Numbered from the stretch's first letter, positions 25,301 through 37,932 are shown. The stretch is DNA of 64,000 nt from Drosophila persimilis (GCF_003286085.1 NW_020825345.1:186001-250000); one strand, 5' to 3'. Numbers and translations: made by a program. The notes: generated by a model not told the origin, from the sequence alone.

Positions 25301-26063
25301 ATACTGTGATTCCGTCATAGTAGCTCCCTCAATAGTTGGGATTCCCATGTCTCTGTGTATCTGCCACCACACCACCCCTTGCCGAGCGATCCTCGTTGTA
25401 ATTTGTTGCTAAGCAAACTCTCATTTACCCGCCCCTCGACAATGCTGTAGCTCTACCTGGTTCGTTTACTTTTACAAATTATAAGCACTCACATAAATTT
25501 CACTTACTGCTGCCGTCGCTGCCGCCGCCGCTGCCGTCCCAGTGGGTGCCAAGCCAAGTTTGGCTGCCAGTCTGAGCCAGAGACTCGGAGACTCGGAGAC
25601 TCGGGGACTGTGAGCTATGAGCACCTTTTTGTGAGCTCGTAATTAGAAGGGAAATCACAGAGAGGAGCACGGGAGGAAGGAGTCTGGGCTACTGGCCACC
25701 AACTTAAGATGATGGGAGAGCAGGACTACGGCTGTTACGGCTGCTACGGCAGGGAATTGGCCACTTGAAATGCAAATTGCGTGCAAATTATGGCAAGCTG
25801 CCAGCCAACCGGTGGCAGGTGGGCAAGTTTTTTTTGCCCCGTTGTTTTCCTGGTTCATTGCGGAAGAGGAAATATTACTTAGGACCCGGAAAGTTGTGTT
25901 TTTAATTGCTCGAGTTTTAATTCAATTTCCGGCTATGCATTTTATGCATCTTCCCCGACCGGAAGCCACTCTGCGGCGGAGCAGAAGACTACTGTTTATG
26001 GTTGAATATTGACCACAGGCTCCATCGGCTCCCCTCCTCCCATATAGCATGGCCCGCACTTAC
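22301..26063. other. non-coding region downstream of the Gln-rich exon
   Basis: This would be intron of the minus-strand gene if its next exon lies further left. It contains CA (22424-22440), CCACTG (24469-24507) and TG (24675-24699) tracts, CCACC runs near 23905-23935 and ACGACC repeats near 25030. A GC-rich CAGCA|GTAAGT donor on the minus strand lies at about 25506, with no defined exon. Confidence 0.5.
24469..24507. repeat. (CACTGC)n hexanucleotide repeat
   Basis: Six or so CACTGC units. Thr-Ala on + and Gly-Ser on -. Confidence 0.9.
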
Positions 26064-26414
26064 CGTTATTATGAGTTAGAAAAGCGTTCTCTGCCTCCGA
26101 AGACGATGATCCTTGGTGCTCATTATTGGCGTTCGACGACGAGGATGAGTTGGAGAAGTCGTAGGGATGGCTTAGACTATTACTTCCGCCGGCAGTAGAG
26201 GCGGCCAGGGCCTTGAACAGGTGAGCAGTGCGTTGCTGTTGGGTCTGCTGCTGCTGTTGTTGCTGTTGCTGTTGTTGCTGTTGCTGTTGGGGTGGTATAT
26301 AGGGATTGTTGTAGATGTTGCGAGTGTCGTTCGATGGTTGCAGGTTGTATTGTTGCTGTTGCTGAAGCGTGTTATTGGCGCTCAGACCGTTCACCGTAAA
26401 ATGCCGTGATTTGG
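26064..26414 (-). CDS. internal exon, Gln/Ser/Asn-rich protein segment
   Basis: This is an internal exon of an unidentified minus-strand gene. The acceptor is CTTTTCAG before CCAAATCACG and the donor is AACG|GTAAGT, so both ends are phase 1 and the length, 351 bp, is exactly 117 codons. The encoded segment has a short basic lead-in (AKSRHFTVNGL), a first glutamine run, a Pro/Asn/Tyr stretch (YNNPYIPP), a second run of about 15 Gln, a short hydrophobic patch (HLFKALA), then Ser/Asn-rich and Ser/Glu-rich sequence. It looks disordered, with no folded domain. The non-repeat parts keep an open frame with mixed sense codons, unlike the translated microsatellites elsewhere. It would follow the 42,322-42,360 exon after a 15.9-kb intron. 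Skipping it would keep the frame. I could not name the gene. Confidence 0.75.
26240..26290 (-). repeat. CAG/CAA repeat coding for poly-Gln
   Basis: Mixed CAA/CAG codons on the minus strand give about 15 Gln in a row inside the exon, followed by Thr and three more Gln. Codon mixing suggests selection for the amino acid rather than a pure CAG microsatellite. Confidence 0.85.
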
Positions 26415-27600
26415 CTGAAAAGAAGAGCACGGCAGAGAGAATACGGTTAAAAAATGGAAGCTTACAAAAGAAAAAGCAAAAGAAAACTTTTTTTTCTTGT
26501 CATCACAGTTGGTACCCGCTCCGTGCCACACCGTGCCCCTCGCCAGCCACTCCTTACGCCTAATTGCATGCATTGAAATATGCAAATGAGTCCAAGGGGC
26601 ATGCGGCATGTGGCATGTGTGGCTGTGTGTGTCTGTCTTCGTTTGCTTCAATTAAAGCATTTTCGCTGCTCTGCTCGGAAAGGTTTGGGGCTTTCACATT
26701 TCCTCCGCTCATCGTAGCCGCCTATTGTTGCTTTTCTCATATGAATTATGCATGGCACTGACAGCCCGAGCCGCATGCAGCCGAAGCTCTTGATACCCTG
26801 GCAGCTCCACTCCAATGCGGATTGAATTCGCCCGATCTATGGCAGAGGAAGACCCTTGGAAGTGCTCACTTCGCTGCTGAAGTCGCAGTACCCTCTTTGA
26901 GGGTATACACCCGATGCCCTCGCTCCTCCCGTTCTGCGGAAATAATGTTGACGCGAAAGCTGTGATAATGAAGCAGGCAAAAAGCAAAATGTCACCTCTC
27001 TCTCTCTCGCTCTCTCTCGCTCTCCCTCTGCTCCCCTCATGCCCGAAAAAATTATGCTAACCCTTTCAATTTTCCACAAGCAGCCCGCTCGGAAAAGTTG
27101 CTCCTTGCCTTTCCGAGAACGAGGTTGCTGTTGCTGTTGTTGTTGTTGTTGTTGATGCTGCCTGCTACCGCTTTTTGCATATTAATTATGCATGTTTTCG
27201 GTTGGTGTGAAGGCATCAACACATTGTTTGAATTTTAAGCAACACAAGCGACAAAATTAGGGGTAAACTGACTGCCAGCGAACGGAGGTGGAGTCCACAG
27301 TCTCCCTTTGGGGCCTTTCACACTCCGATTTGTTCGGCAGTAGCCCCAACTGTGTAAATATTAAGTGCGAAAGATAACGAGCTAATAACTCACTTAATTT
27401 TTGGCTCTTTTGTGTCTGCCTGAATGTGGCTTTGGCCCGGATCGGATAGGATCAAAGAGGAAGCGGGCAGGGAGCGGCAGGAACGGCAGAGGGCGGTGGA
27501 AATAATGCGATCTGTTCGCTGAAAACAGCCGAAAACCAGTCGTGACGGGGGGATCTGTTTCCATTCCTTTATATCACGCTCAATCCGCCAGGAAGAGACT
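26415..27600. other. intron stretch between exon and decayed gene
   Basis: Non-coding. It includes a CTCTCTCG tract (26996-27030), a GTTGTT/CTGTTG tract (27127-27155), and a palindrome TACCCTC-TTT-GAGGGTA (26889-26905). A TTATATCA at 27569-27575 lies just upstream of the decayed plus-strand gene. Confidence 0.55.
26889..26905. repeat. perfect palindrome TACCCTC..GAGGGTA
   Basis: Seven-base arms with a 3-nt centre, followed by TAC. A related motif occurs at 46772-46788, and TATACCCTTGCA occurs at about 47574. These words recur in dispersed Drosophila repeats (from memory, not checked). Confidence 0.7.
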
Positions 27601-27617
27601 GAGATCCGCCTACAATA

Positions 27618-28720
27618 ATGGCCCGATTTGATCAAAATATCCGTCATGACAGCAGCCGGCAATGTACAAGCGTGCGGCTATCATGCCACAGAATGGAGTC
27701 ACCAGTTGGCGGCGACCCCCAGTGGCATCTATCAACTGATCGGCCCCAGAAGTTCGCAGACTGTTGTCCCCTGCACAAACATTCAGGGATCTCCAAGGAG
27801 GATCCCACCAGAAAGATACGAACCAATTAAAGACAGCTTTCGTCTTATTGTGCCTTTAGAGATAGATCTTGAGCAATTCAATGAAAAAATAAGATACACG
27901 CCGGCGTATGTATGTATCTAGAACTCAGGGATGCCTTTTGGCAGGACATCAGGGAGAAGGAAGTCTCCTTAACAGACCAAATCAGACTTTACCTCCTTCC
28001 AAGGAAGCCAAAGGAGGAAAGCGGCTTAACAAGACCCAGACACACTCAGAAACACAAGAGCCACCGACCACCATTCACGACTATGAGGTTCTGTGGCAGT
28101 TTGAAAGGATTTCATGTGCCCAAATCCAGATGAAGAGCTCTCAGTGACAGCTGGATAAGTTTTTCACTTGCCGCGGCAGTCCAGAATCATTCGAATCCCT
28201 TTGACATTGCCGACGATCTGTAGTTATTGGTTCGACGACCCGGAGAGTCACAGTTCCTTCCCGTCGATTGTTTTCTGTTTGCGTATTGGCCAAGAACTGA
28301 TACCCTTCTTCGAGGTGGCCAAGTTCCAGGGACATTAATGAGCCGGGACCCTGGCGGCAGCGATTGGGAGCAGGATGGCCTCCACACCTATCTGTCGGCC
28401 CGCAGCTCCAAGTCTCAACTGATTTTTCCCGATCGAGATATATGCCTTCCGATGGAAAACAAATTACGCGGCTATGATGCTTTTGGCGTCCAAGGGGCAT
28501 CCCTCTTTGCTCATCCACTCCTCCCCGTTATCCTGCCATTACCTCTGCTCGATTTGCCTATCGATATTCCAATATCTTCCGCTTTAAAGGTCAGTTCCAT
28601 TCAGGCCCAAAACAAGACTTCAATGTCAATTTCCCGGCGATAAAAGTGCGGAGGCACAACACGCGTCGCGGTTTAAAAAGCAATGTCAATAAATTTTCAC
28701 TAGAACGAATTTATTGGTAA
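27618..28720 (+). pseudogene. decayed protein-coding gene, family not recognised
   Basis: Protein-like segments follow one another in changing frames over about 1.1 kb. After an ATG at 27618, the reading moves to the frame of 27628, open to a TAG at 27919-27921 (ending near RYTPAYV). It then moves to the frame of 27912, open to about 28133 (YLELRDAFWQDI and FCGSLKGFHVP), and back to the first frame at 28216-28339 (SYWFDDPES, LRIGQELIPFFEVAKF). It moves again at 28340-28480, and ends in a last frame from about 28515 to a TAA at 28718-28720 (FAYRYSNIFRFKG). Each segment has mixed, globular composition, unlike the repeats around it, so a single ancestral gene with at least four frameshifts or stops is the simplest reading. 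A TTATATCA lies 43-49 bp upstream and AATAAA at 28688. It sits inside an intron, on the opposite strand. Alternatives are missed short introns or assembly errors. Confidence 0.5.
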
Positions 28721-29201
28721 ATCCCCCCCCGCTTTATGACACAGAGCCGCCATAGGCAAGGCCATGCCCAGGCCCAGGACCAGGGCCAGGACCAGGACCA
28801 GGCCCAGACTAAGGCCCACGTCCGGACAGGAAGCTCAGACTCAACCCGTTGATGCCGGGGCCAAATCTGCGACGCGTCTAAATGTCAATAAAAAACACAT
28901 TCGGCTACCCAACGATTTTCTGGATTTTCGGGAGCATGGGGAGAAATTCGCTTCGTTTAGCGACGAAATAATGACACAAAATCGCATAATTCGACGAGCG
29001 GGAAAAGGGTTTTCCCGCACCGATGCGGAGGCTATTGGGGAAACAGAAAACCAAAGTGCCAAAATGTCAAAGTGAAAGTCAAGGAAGCAACATTCAAATT
29101 GCCTGATTTAGTAGACGCTTGGGGGCAGCAGCCAAATCTCCACGGAGGGGATGGAAAAATATTAGCAACAACAAAGGAATAAAGCATTCTATATACACGA
29201 G

Positions 29202-29232
<31 letters not shown>

Positions 29233-32200
29233 AAACTAGCAACAACAGAAAGAAGATAAATATATAAAAATTGTGTGGCAATAAAATTTGCGTAAATAGT
29301 CCAATTTGCATTGAATGTGGCCCTTATTTATGGCACTGGCTGGGACTGGGACTGGGACTGTACCCCGGGAGGCATTTGGGGGCACCATTGCGCAATCAGG
29401 CAACCCTAGAAAATGGAAAATGGGGGGATTGGCATCGGGTGGGGGGTATTGTTAGTTGTGTGCCTTTTGTTGTTGTTGCTGCTGTTACCGCTTTTGTTAG
29501 CCAAGTGTAAATTTGCCAAAATTTTGTTCAAAAAAAAAAAAAAAATAATAATAAAATAAATAAAAAATGGGCAATGGCTGGAAATAGAAGTGAAAATGGT
29601 AATGGGACTGGGAATGGATCTGGCGACACTTGGAATGGGCTGTTATGCTACCGAATTATCAACGGCCCATCAACGAAGCCTCGTCACGGAGAAAACTTAA
29701 AGTTCAACTGGCGATGGGCTCATGGGGCGGGGGGGAGGATGATGGACTGCCGCTAGGGTGGGGTGGTGGATGGGGGGAGGATTATGTAATCCACGTAATT
29801 AATTCAGCAACCAATCAATCGGGCAATCCGCAATCGGAGGAGCAGCGCACCTTTTGTTTCGCTTTCCAAACTTTGCCCAGACGAAAGCACTTGAAAAAGT
29901 TTCCACTCACAATGCCCGCAATCAGGTCTCCGGAACAATTAACAATCGATGCAGCCAATTAACAATTAAAGGAAAGCCCCACCCCTCGAAAAAGGGGGGA
30001 GGGCAGGGAAAGTTGCTTGGTTGCTTGGTGGGGAAAACTTTGTACAGCGAGGGAAAAGTTACCACCCGCGATTCACCCGAGCTGAACAAATTTTATAAAT
30101 AAATGCTAAATCCCCCATAAATATTTGAAAGCCTCCAAATATACATATTCCAAGGACACACCCCCATCGATCCCCAAATCAACTATTTATGTCCGTCAGG
30201 CAGCAGGCAGCAGGCAGCAGGCGATGGAACCAATTGGTTTTCACACGCACGATTCAAACGTGGGGGCAGGAGGCAGGGGGCAGGGGGTCGGGCACAACTA
30301 ATAATAATTACCCTCTATAATTTTGGATTGCATTAAACATTCAAATTGCAGCAATTAGGGGCGAAATTAAGTGCTGAGACGAGCTGCATAAGAGGGTTAC
30401 GGGTTCTTTAAGCTCTTCCCCAGTCCACACGATTCCATTCCCCTCCCCCTCCACCGTCAACTCCTCGAGATGGACTAAACGCATTAGCATCGTGGCAGGA
30501 TTGGGCCTGAGACCTGGAACACTTGAACAGATGTCCTGGCATTTGAAATTCACAAAACTAAAAGCAAATGGGGATAGGAAAATAGGAAATGTGAAATGCG
30601 AAATGCCGCTGACTCATTCTCTTCCGGAAAAGACAAAGCCAAAGGACGGAGCACGGACTACGGGCGTAGGGGGGACAACACCTTGTTGTCCCTGGCTGAA
30701 GGATGAAGATGAAGCCAACGAAGCTGTCAATGACAGTTGGCTGTTGTCACCCTCGCCCCAGGACCAGCAGTACGGGCGTCTCTCCACGGAATGGAATGGA
30801 AAATTCGCACAGCTGAGGACTGATGAAGAAGGGACAGAAGTTATCTGCCTGAATAATTCCGGGAAGGCTTAGAGGTGGGCCAAGGAGCCAGCTCCCGTCC
30901 GTTCTCTAATGCATGTTTGGCATTTACATAATTCCCATTGGACGGGCGGACCGATGGACGGGCAGGGGAGGGGAGGGCAGGGGAGGGGAGGGGGTTGCAA
31001 GCACTTGACTCGCACCAGCCCAAAAACCCAACCCAAACCAAATATCAATTACAATCACGCAATCGGAACAACACGGCGACGGATCAGGGACAACAACAAG
31101 CAAATTAATTGAAATCAATGCAAATGCCCAGAGCAGGATGCCCACAAAAGGATATCTGGACCTCAAGGGTTGCTCTACTGCTCGTACTGCTTCCATTTCG
31201 GGTCTTTTTCAATTTCAATAGGCAATCGCATTTGTCAGCGGCTTAAGTCGCGCTGCGCCACCCATCAGCCGCTCCCCGAGGCGGCCGTGCCCTCTCCGTC
31301 TGCCCTCCGTCTGCCCACCGTCTGCTCTCCTCCATTGTTGTCCAACATGTCAAAGCAATTGCAAACATTCGGGGGCTGCCATTCATTTATCAGATGAATC
31401 GCGAGAGCTGAATCGGTTTTACTTTTTCACCCGCTCGCTCGCTCGTTCGCTCGCTTGATCTATGGATTCGATTTCGCGGTTTGCTGAGCACCGCCAGCGT
31501 AAAGATAACGCTCCGATAAGTAGAGTCCCGCTCGGTACTCATCCTGATCCACCACGTCCACCGCTTCCACCGCTTCCACCACTTCCATTGCGCAATATGT
31601 CACCGTGTTTCTGGCGGCTTCTGTGGGCATTCAATGGCTGAGCTCTGCGGGACCCGGGCTCAGGTCCTTGAACATATGCCACAATTAAATGTGTCGTTTA
31701 AAATTGAAAGTGAATGCAAATCAGGGGCAAGCTTTCACATGCACACAGCTCACGGATGCAGGGAAAAGCTTTATCTACGGAGATCAGACAGAGCTTCCAA
31801 AGCTCACCAATACTTTGACATTTATTGTGCTTGTATTCTTCAGTCACATTTACTTGAAATCCCGCCTGGGGCTGCCGCACCACTAAAAATGCGTTTTCTT
31901 TGCATGTTTCCATTTTTCCCGAAAATATTTTGCGTAATATTCAAATGCTAATGACTACATTTGCCTGCCCCTGCCGTTGCCGCACAGCCTGCCACCGAGG
32001 GGAGACGAGACCATTGACATATTCAACTCATTAAACCAACATTCAGCGCTGTGCCCGCGACACAATGCCGGGGAACTCAACTGAATAGAACGGAGCTGAA
32101 AAGGCAAAAAAGGATCGCCGGCTGCCGTGCGGATGTATTTGCCAGGCTAATAATAAACACCCAGTCAACAACAACAACAACAACAAAAAAAAACGAGAGA

Positions 32201-34721
32201 AAATAACCGACAAAAAGAAGCCAGGACGAGGGACAGGCCCAGGACCAGGGCGAATGATGAATGCTAGAGTGCGAGAACAATGGCCACAATGGGTAACAGG
32301 ATCAAAAATCAGCAACAAGAGAACAACCCAGACCCAGACCCAGGTCCGGGCCCAGGTCCAGGCGCAGACCCAGCAGAGGGCTAGAGGGTTCATTAAAACT
32401 GCGTCTCGTCTGACACGGGGTGCAGACTGAAGATTGAACTACCCCCGGGTGCGGAGATCAAAGCAAACTGCAACTGCCATTAGCATCGCCTCGTACGTAC
32501 GTACTACATCGAAATGCTACATCGTATTCCGCTTTTTATGGCCAAAGCAGGGCTGGGCAGGGCAAAAACTTATTACAAAAAGTTGACATTGTGTCAAACA
32601 CGGCATAACGAGCGGACGAGAGCAGCGAGAGCCACACCTTTCGCCAAAACCGAATCCCGACTGCCGAATCCCGTCGAGCGTCGAACGTCGAACGTCGAAC
32701 GTCGAGCGTCGAGCGTCGTGCGGTTCGCAGTCGCAATTATTGCGTTTGAATTGTCAACACCCCCGTTGAGAGATGTGGCAATGCGAATGGCATGAGTGTG
32801 TGGGCAGGGGACTGCACAGGGGATTGGGAATATAGCGTTGGTCAAAACCGAAATACGCCACGGGTCATACGCCGAACCACTCCCATTCCCACTCGTTGGC
32901 TCGTTTACGGGGATATCTCTCTCTGTGTGTGTGTATCTGTGTGTCTGCCTGTGTGTCTGTGTGTATCGTGTGGTGTGTGTTTTTAACGCGTCGGGTGTCG
33001 ATTGTAACAATAACATTGCCCAGAGCGCAGATTTGCGCCTCTCTAACGATGATGATGACAACGTCGACGGGTTACTGCCACCGCCACCGCCACCGCCCCC
33101 CACCCTCAAAGCCATGGCCATTTCCCTCCCATCAATGATGACCCAATGGAGAGATGTGGGAAATGTGTCATTATTTTTAACAATTTTTCCGTGCTGTTTG
33201 GCTCATGGCACCTTCTGTAATTTACGACCTTAGCTTCTTCTGCTCTGACGGACTTTGATGATGATAATTGGGTGGGGGGGAGGATGCCTATGCCTGGATG
33301 CCAGCTAATGGGGCTCCGGCCACAGTTTTGGGGCTATGCATTAGCTTTTGTCTGTTTTGATCAGCTTTTAATCATCAGCTTTTCGGTAAATTCTCGTGAG
33401 CTATTGACACAGCCCCAGTGTTAACCTTCCTACAACACTTCATCATTGCCCACATCGCAAAAACAGAGAGAGAGCTGCAGCTTAAATCACAAATGAAGGG
33501 ACACAGGGATAGATGGAGTCGAGAGACGGAGATACGGAGGGACGGAGAGGCAGCCAATAAATCAGATTTATTGGTTTTCAAAACAGATTTTCGGGGCGCC
33601 AGAGACCAAAACCACAATGCGAGTAAAACGAAGTGAATGCAATCTTTTTGCAGCCCTCCTCCGCAATCGCCAATCCGCAATCCGCTCTGAATGTTGCCAT
33701 GACACTTCTGACCATATGGCCGGAATGCCCAATGCCCAACTATCGCTCCGAAATCCATCACAAGTGGCACGGACGCATTGATGACACAAAGCGTGGAAGG
33801 ATTAAGCCGCCGCGGAGCGGAGCGGAGCGGAGAGGAGCGCAGAGAAGTAGACAATGAAAGTTCATCATGGCCGCAGGACGGAGAACGGCAAACGGAGCAG
33901 GACCCAGGACCCAGGATGATGCCGATGCCAATGCCGCTGCCGGGCACTTGGTCGACGTTCGCTGGCAATTTGTCGCTCGTTTAGTTGAGTTGTGCGACAA
34001 AAATAGAATAAATGGCACAGATAATGGAAAAAAATGGACAGCTGGATGGGATGAAATGTGATGCGGTAGGACGGGATGCGATGCGATGCGATGGGATGTG
34101 GAAGGACGAGGAACAGTAAACCGCTGGCCAGGGCTGCAGCCACGTCCATAGTCCTGCAGCTCCTGGTAATCCGACGATTAATTAAAAATGTTGTCCTCGG
34201 TAAAGGGCTTAAAAATTGAAATTGATTGCCGCCGCAGCTCGGCTCGGTTCGGCTTATGCAAAGTTTTTGCCCCCCAACCCCCTCCCCCCCGCCTCCATCC
34301 CATGCCCGTCCTGTGAGGTTCTCCTTGTGCAATTTGAGGAAAGTTGTTTATGCTAAATAACAATAAATATAAATACAATCGCAGTTATTACTGGGGGCGC
34401 AAAATACTCCAGGGAGCCGAAAGTCATCAACGGAGGCACAGAACCCATCATCATCACCATCGCCATCGCCATCGCCATGCCAAGCTTCACCTGAAGGGAA
34501 AATCGCTTAACAAGCTCCCGGCGGGAAATCCCCGGAGAGTTGCGCGGGGCCGGCGCACAAAAGTAAAACGGAGAAAGTCAAGCAATGAAATCGTGAAAAT
34601 TCATTTGGAAAAGTTTACATATTTCAGGCACTAAAGTTCAAGACAATTACCGAAGCAGCATTTTTATTTCTAATCAAGTCTCCCGTTTTTTTTGTTTCCT
34701 TTACTCAAACACTCCAGCGGT
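28721..34721. other. intron stretch, repeat-rich
   Basis: No gene was recognised. It contains CCAGGA/CCAGGG repeats (28763-28808), a TG tract (29199-29228), GGGACT repeats near 29342-29360, an A run (about 29531-29545), GGCAGGGGAG repeats (30959-30994), a CGTCGAA heptamer array (32676-32721), TG-rich DNA (32925-32985), GCGGA repeats (33810-33840) and CATCGC repeats near 34450-34477. Confidence 0.55.
32676..32721. repeat. CGTCGAA/CGTCGAG heptamer array
   Basis: About six 7-bp units. The unit contains TCGA, so neighbouring units carry many small palindromes. Confidence 0.9.
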
Positions 34722-35248
34722 TACAACCAGAGAAAACAGCACCAATGGATTTGGCCAGAGAGTGGACTTCCATTTTTTATATCAATACGAAAATATTTCA
34801 TATTTATGTTAAATATATTTAAAATATAATATAATAATAAAAATAGCAATAATAATAATAATAATAATATAATAAAATATAATAAATAACAAAAACAAAA
34901 TAATAATAATAATTTAATATAAATATGAAATATATTCAAAATCAATTAAAAATAGTTTTCATATTAATTCATTAATATTTTATTAATTCATATTAATTAA
35001 TTCATTTAATATAAATATGAAATATATTTAAAATCAATTTAAAATATTTTCCACATTTAAATTAAATATTTCATAGAAATATGAAACCCAATAAGTTACA
35101 AATTGAATATATTAGATATATTTTAATGTGCTATATATTTATATTTTGTAATAAAATATTGTATATTAAATAAAACTAAATTCTATTTAATTTTGTGCTT
35201 AAAAACCGCATATGTAATCCAAATATTAAACACTTTTCTCTGAGTGTA
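34722..35248. mobile_element. candidate MITE, AT-rich, with terminal inverted repeats
   Basis: The left end TACAACCAGAGAAAA (34722-34736) and the right end TTTTCTCTGAGTGTA (35234-35248) are inverted copies matching at 13 of 15 positions. Each end begins or ends with TA, so a TA target duplication with 13-bp repeats is possible, as in Tc1/mariner-type elements. The 527-bp body is strikingly AT-rich against GC-richer flanks. It has no coding frame of interest. It carries a diverged direct duplication of about 50 bp, one copy starting near 34915 and the other near 35007. An ordinary AT-rich intron patch with chance ends cannot be excluded. Confidence 0.5.
34915..35060. repeat. diverged direct duplication inside the AT-rich element
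   Basis: Two copies of a unit beginning TTAATATAAATATGAAATAT, at about 34915 and 35007, with few differences over roughly 45-50 bp. Confidence 0.75.
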
Positions 35249-37888
35249 GCTGGGGGATGGGATGTGGATTCGTTTGATCATTAGTTTTCCCGCTAATATG
35301 GAAAATTCACATGCAAATCAATGGGGAACACCGCACCACCCGCTTGGGCAATGCACAACCCCCGCCCCTGACCCTAAAGCACACACGCGGCAGAAGTTTT
35401 CTTTCGCTGTGATTTCCATCGAACCAACCCCTGCTCCGTGCTCCGCTCTCCACGCTCAGCGCTCTCTGTGGACCAGTTCTGTGAACAATGAAAAGCCAAT
35501 GTCATTTTCTCATATCAATTAGTTACAAGCGAGTACACTTGATTCATTAGCGTGATAATTACAACCAGACAACGCTGCTCGGGCAGCAAAAAGAGCGCGG
35601 GATGAGGCCACGACGACGATGATGATGATGAGAACTTGACATGTTCTTGGAAAAGTTTCCCACGAGAAGGAGCTTCAAAAACAAAGCCAAACCCACTTTG
35701 TCACGATGAGTGGGTGGCTCCTGAATAACAGAACAACAAAAACAACAAAAAAAAAAAGGAAAAAAACAGCAAATTAGGATAGCCGACGTAGTGGATACCC
35801 TGGCAGATCCTTCGTTTCCCATGGCATAAGTTGGCTTTTGTCTGCGTTGCAAGCAGCTACGGAAAATCATGGCACCCCCCCCGCCACACCCCTGCAGGGG
35901 AAAGTCATGCAACTAAAGCTTAAGGTCGAAAAGCGGTCCGAAAGCGGAAAATGAAAAGGGAAAAAGTGAAATGACAAAGTCAACAGCCGCGACAACAAAT
36001 TGCCGAACGACCGAAGCATGAAACTCGACTCGGATGTATCTTCAGGTACTAGCCGAGGGGACAGAGTGGAGGCTGAATGGAGGATGGGAGGATGGGAGGA
36101 TGGCTGGCAGAGCAACTACAAAAATGGAATATCCCCTAAGCCAAATCCCCTCAATGATAATAAAGTGAATCCTTTCAGCGACAAACGACAAACGACAAAC
36201 GGCAAACGACAAACGACAAACCCTTTTAATTGGACTACAAAGCAGCAAGAGGCGGAGGAGTGGCATTGCGGAATTCTTTCGCTTTAAAGCCCTGCCGGAA
36301 TGGCAGGATGGCAGGATGGCTGCCTGCCTGCCTGCCTGCCACGTCTGTTGCCAAGACAATTGATTTCATCTGCCCCATAACTCATCTATCGCCCAGGACG
36401 AACCCCTTTGCCTCTCACGTGTGGTACCGAGTATCTATGAGTTCGATTCCGATTCCGATTCCGAATTCGCGACGCATTTTCCCTTTGATTTGTGTTAAAT
36501 TATACCTTATGCTCCGCTCGTGTCGAACCCGAATCTGAATCCACCCCTAGCTAGTCGCACCGCCCCTCCCCTCTACTGTGTTTGAAATTTGTCATATTTA
36601 CCCTTGTGTGCGCTAATTGCAGTTTGTTCAGTTGTGTTTGGCCCGATTCTGAGGTTAAGGCGTTGAGTATTTGCTCAGCAGATTTGTGTCGGCCTTCGAC
36701 TGGTCCAGATCCCGTTCCCATTCCCATTCCCATTCCCGTTTCAGTTGATGATCTAAATTGAAATGTAATTTACTGCACAAACAGGAAACGCCATAAGCCA
36801 TTCGACAAACAGCTAAACTTTGGACCCATAGATGTCCTTACCTTTGACACACTTCCACTTTCCCACCGTGTTTTGGGTGCAAATCGATAACAAAAATGCA
36901 ATCCCCGGTGGGGAAGAAGACCCAAACAATTATCACATAACAATTTCCCCTGGAGCTCAAAGCGAGCAAGATTCCCCCGCCCACTCAATGTTTAATTTCC
37001 TTTCAATTTATGCTAGAAATCGGGCCAAGCCAAGCCAAGCCAAGCCAGGGCAGGGCCGGGCCAGGCCAGGGCCAGGAGCTGAAAGCCAATTTGCCAGCCC
37101 CGATCCGGAGCTGATGATGAAGCTGTGTATTGATGAGCTGCCAACTCGTCGCTGGAGCACCGCCAGAGTGGAGATATGTGTTATGTGTGGGGATGCTTAT
37201 TAGATGAAGCCTGGCCTCGACGTTCATCCTGGTCCTCGTATCCTTGTCGCCGTCGCCGTCGCCGTCGCTGTCGTTGCACAGAGTCAAGTGGATGGGACGC
37301 ATATCAATGGCGAGATATGGTAGAAGAGGAACAGCAAACAGCAAACAGCAGCAAGCAAAAAAATTTCGCTTCAAGTGTCAATCAGTGACAACACAGACAC
37401 CCTCCTCCCACACAGGCACACACATAGATACACACACACACACACACACACGTGTATGTGCTTGCATGAGGGTGAGATGAAGCACAGACTGCTAGAAGCT
37501 AATCGATTTATGTTGTAATATTCAAAAAGTTCCCCATAAGGATCTCGAAGGACGACCTAATCCAGTGCGACTCCCCCGTGTGCCATCGTTGTTATAATTT
37601 CTGCCGCCCCCGCCCCCGCCACAAAGCCAGGCCAGGCCAGGATCCATCCACGTGTTTGCTGAGGTTTGGTGCCCCACCCCCACCCCCCAGCCCCAGCCCT
37701 GTTTAGGGCCAGGAGCTTCGGGCCATGTGTGTGTGTGTGCGAGTCCTCGTCTGTTTATCTGCCTGCATTTGTCGCATTAAAATTGAATAAAAAATCAATC
37801 TCAATTCTAGCATAATTTGATTCCTGGCTTCGATTATCCGAGCGAGGTTTTCCCGACTCCACGAAACAGGAACTGGGGGGCAAAATGA

Positions 37889-37932
<44 letters not shown>

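Noticed and set aside
28203-28245. tRNA B-box-like GGTTCGACGACC
   Set aside because: One base too long for the consensus, no cloverleaf; it is inside the decayed gene.
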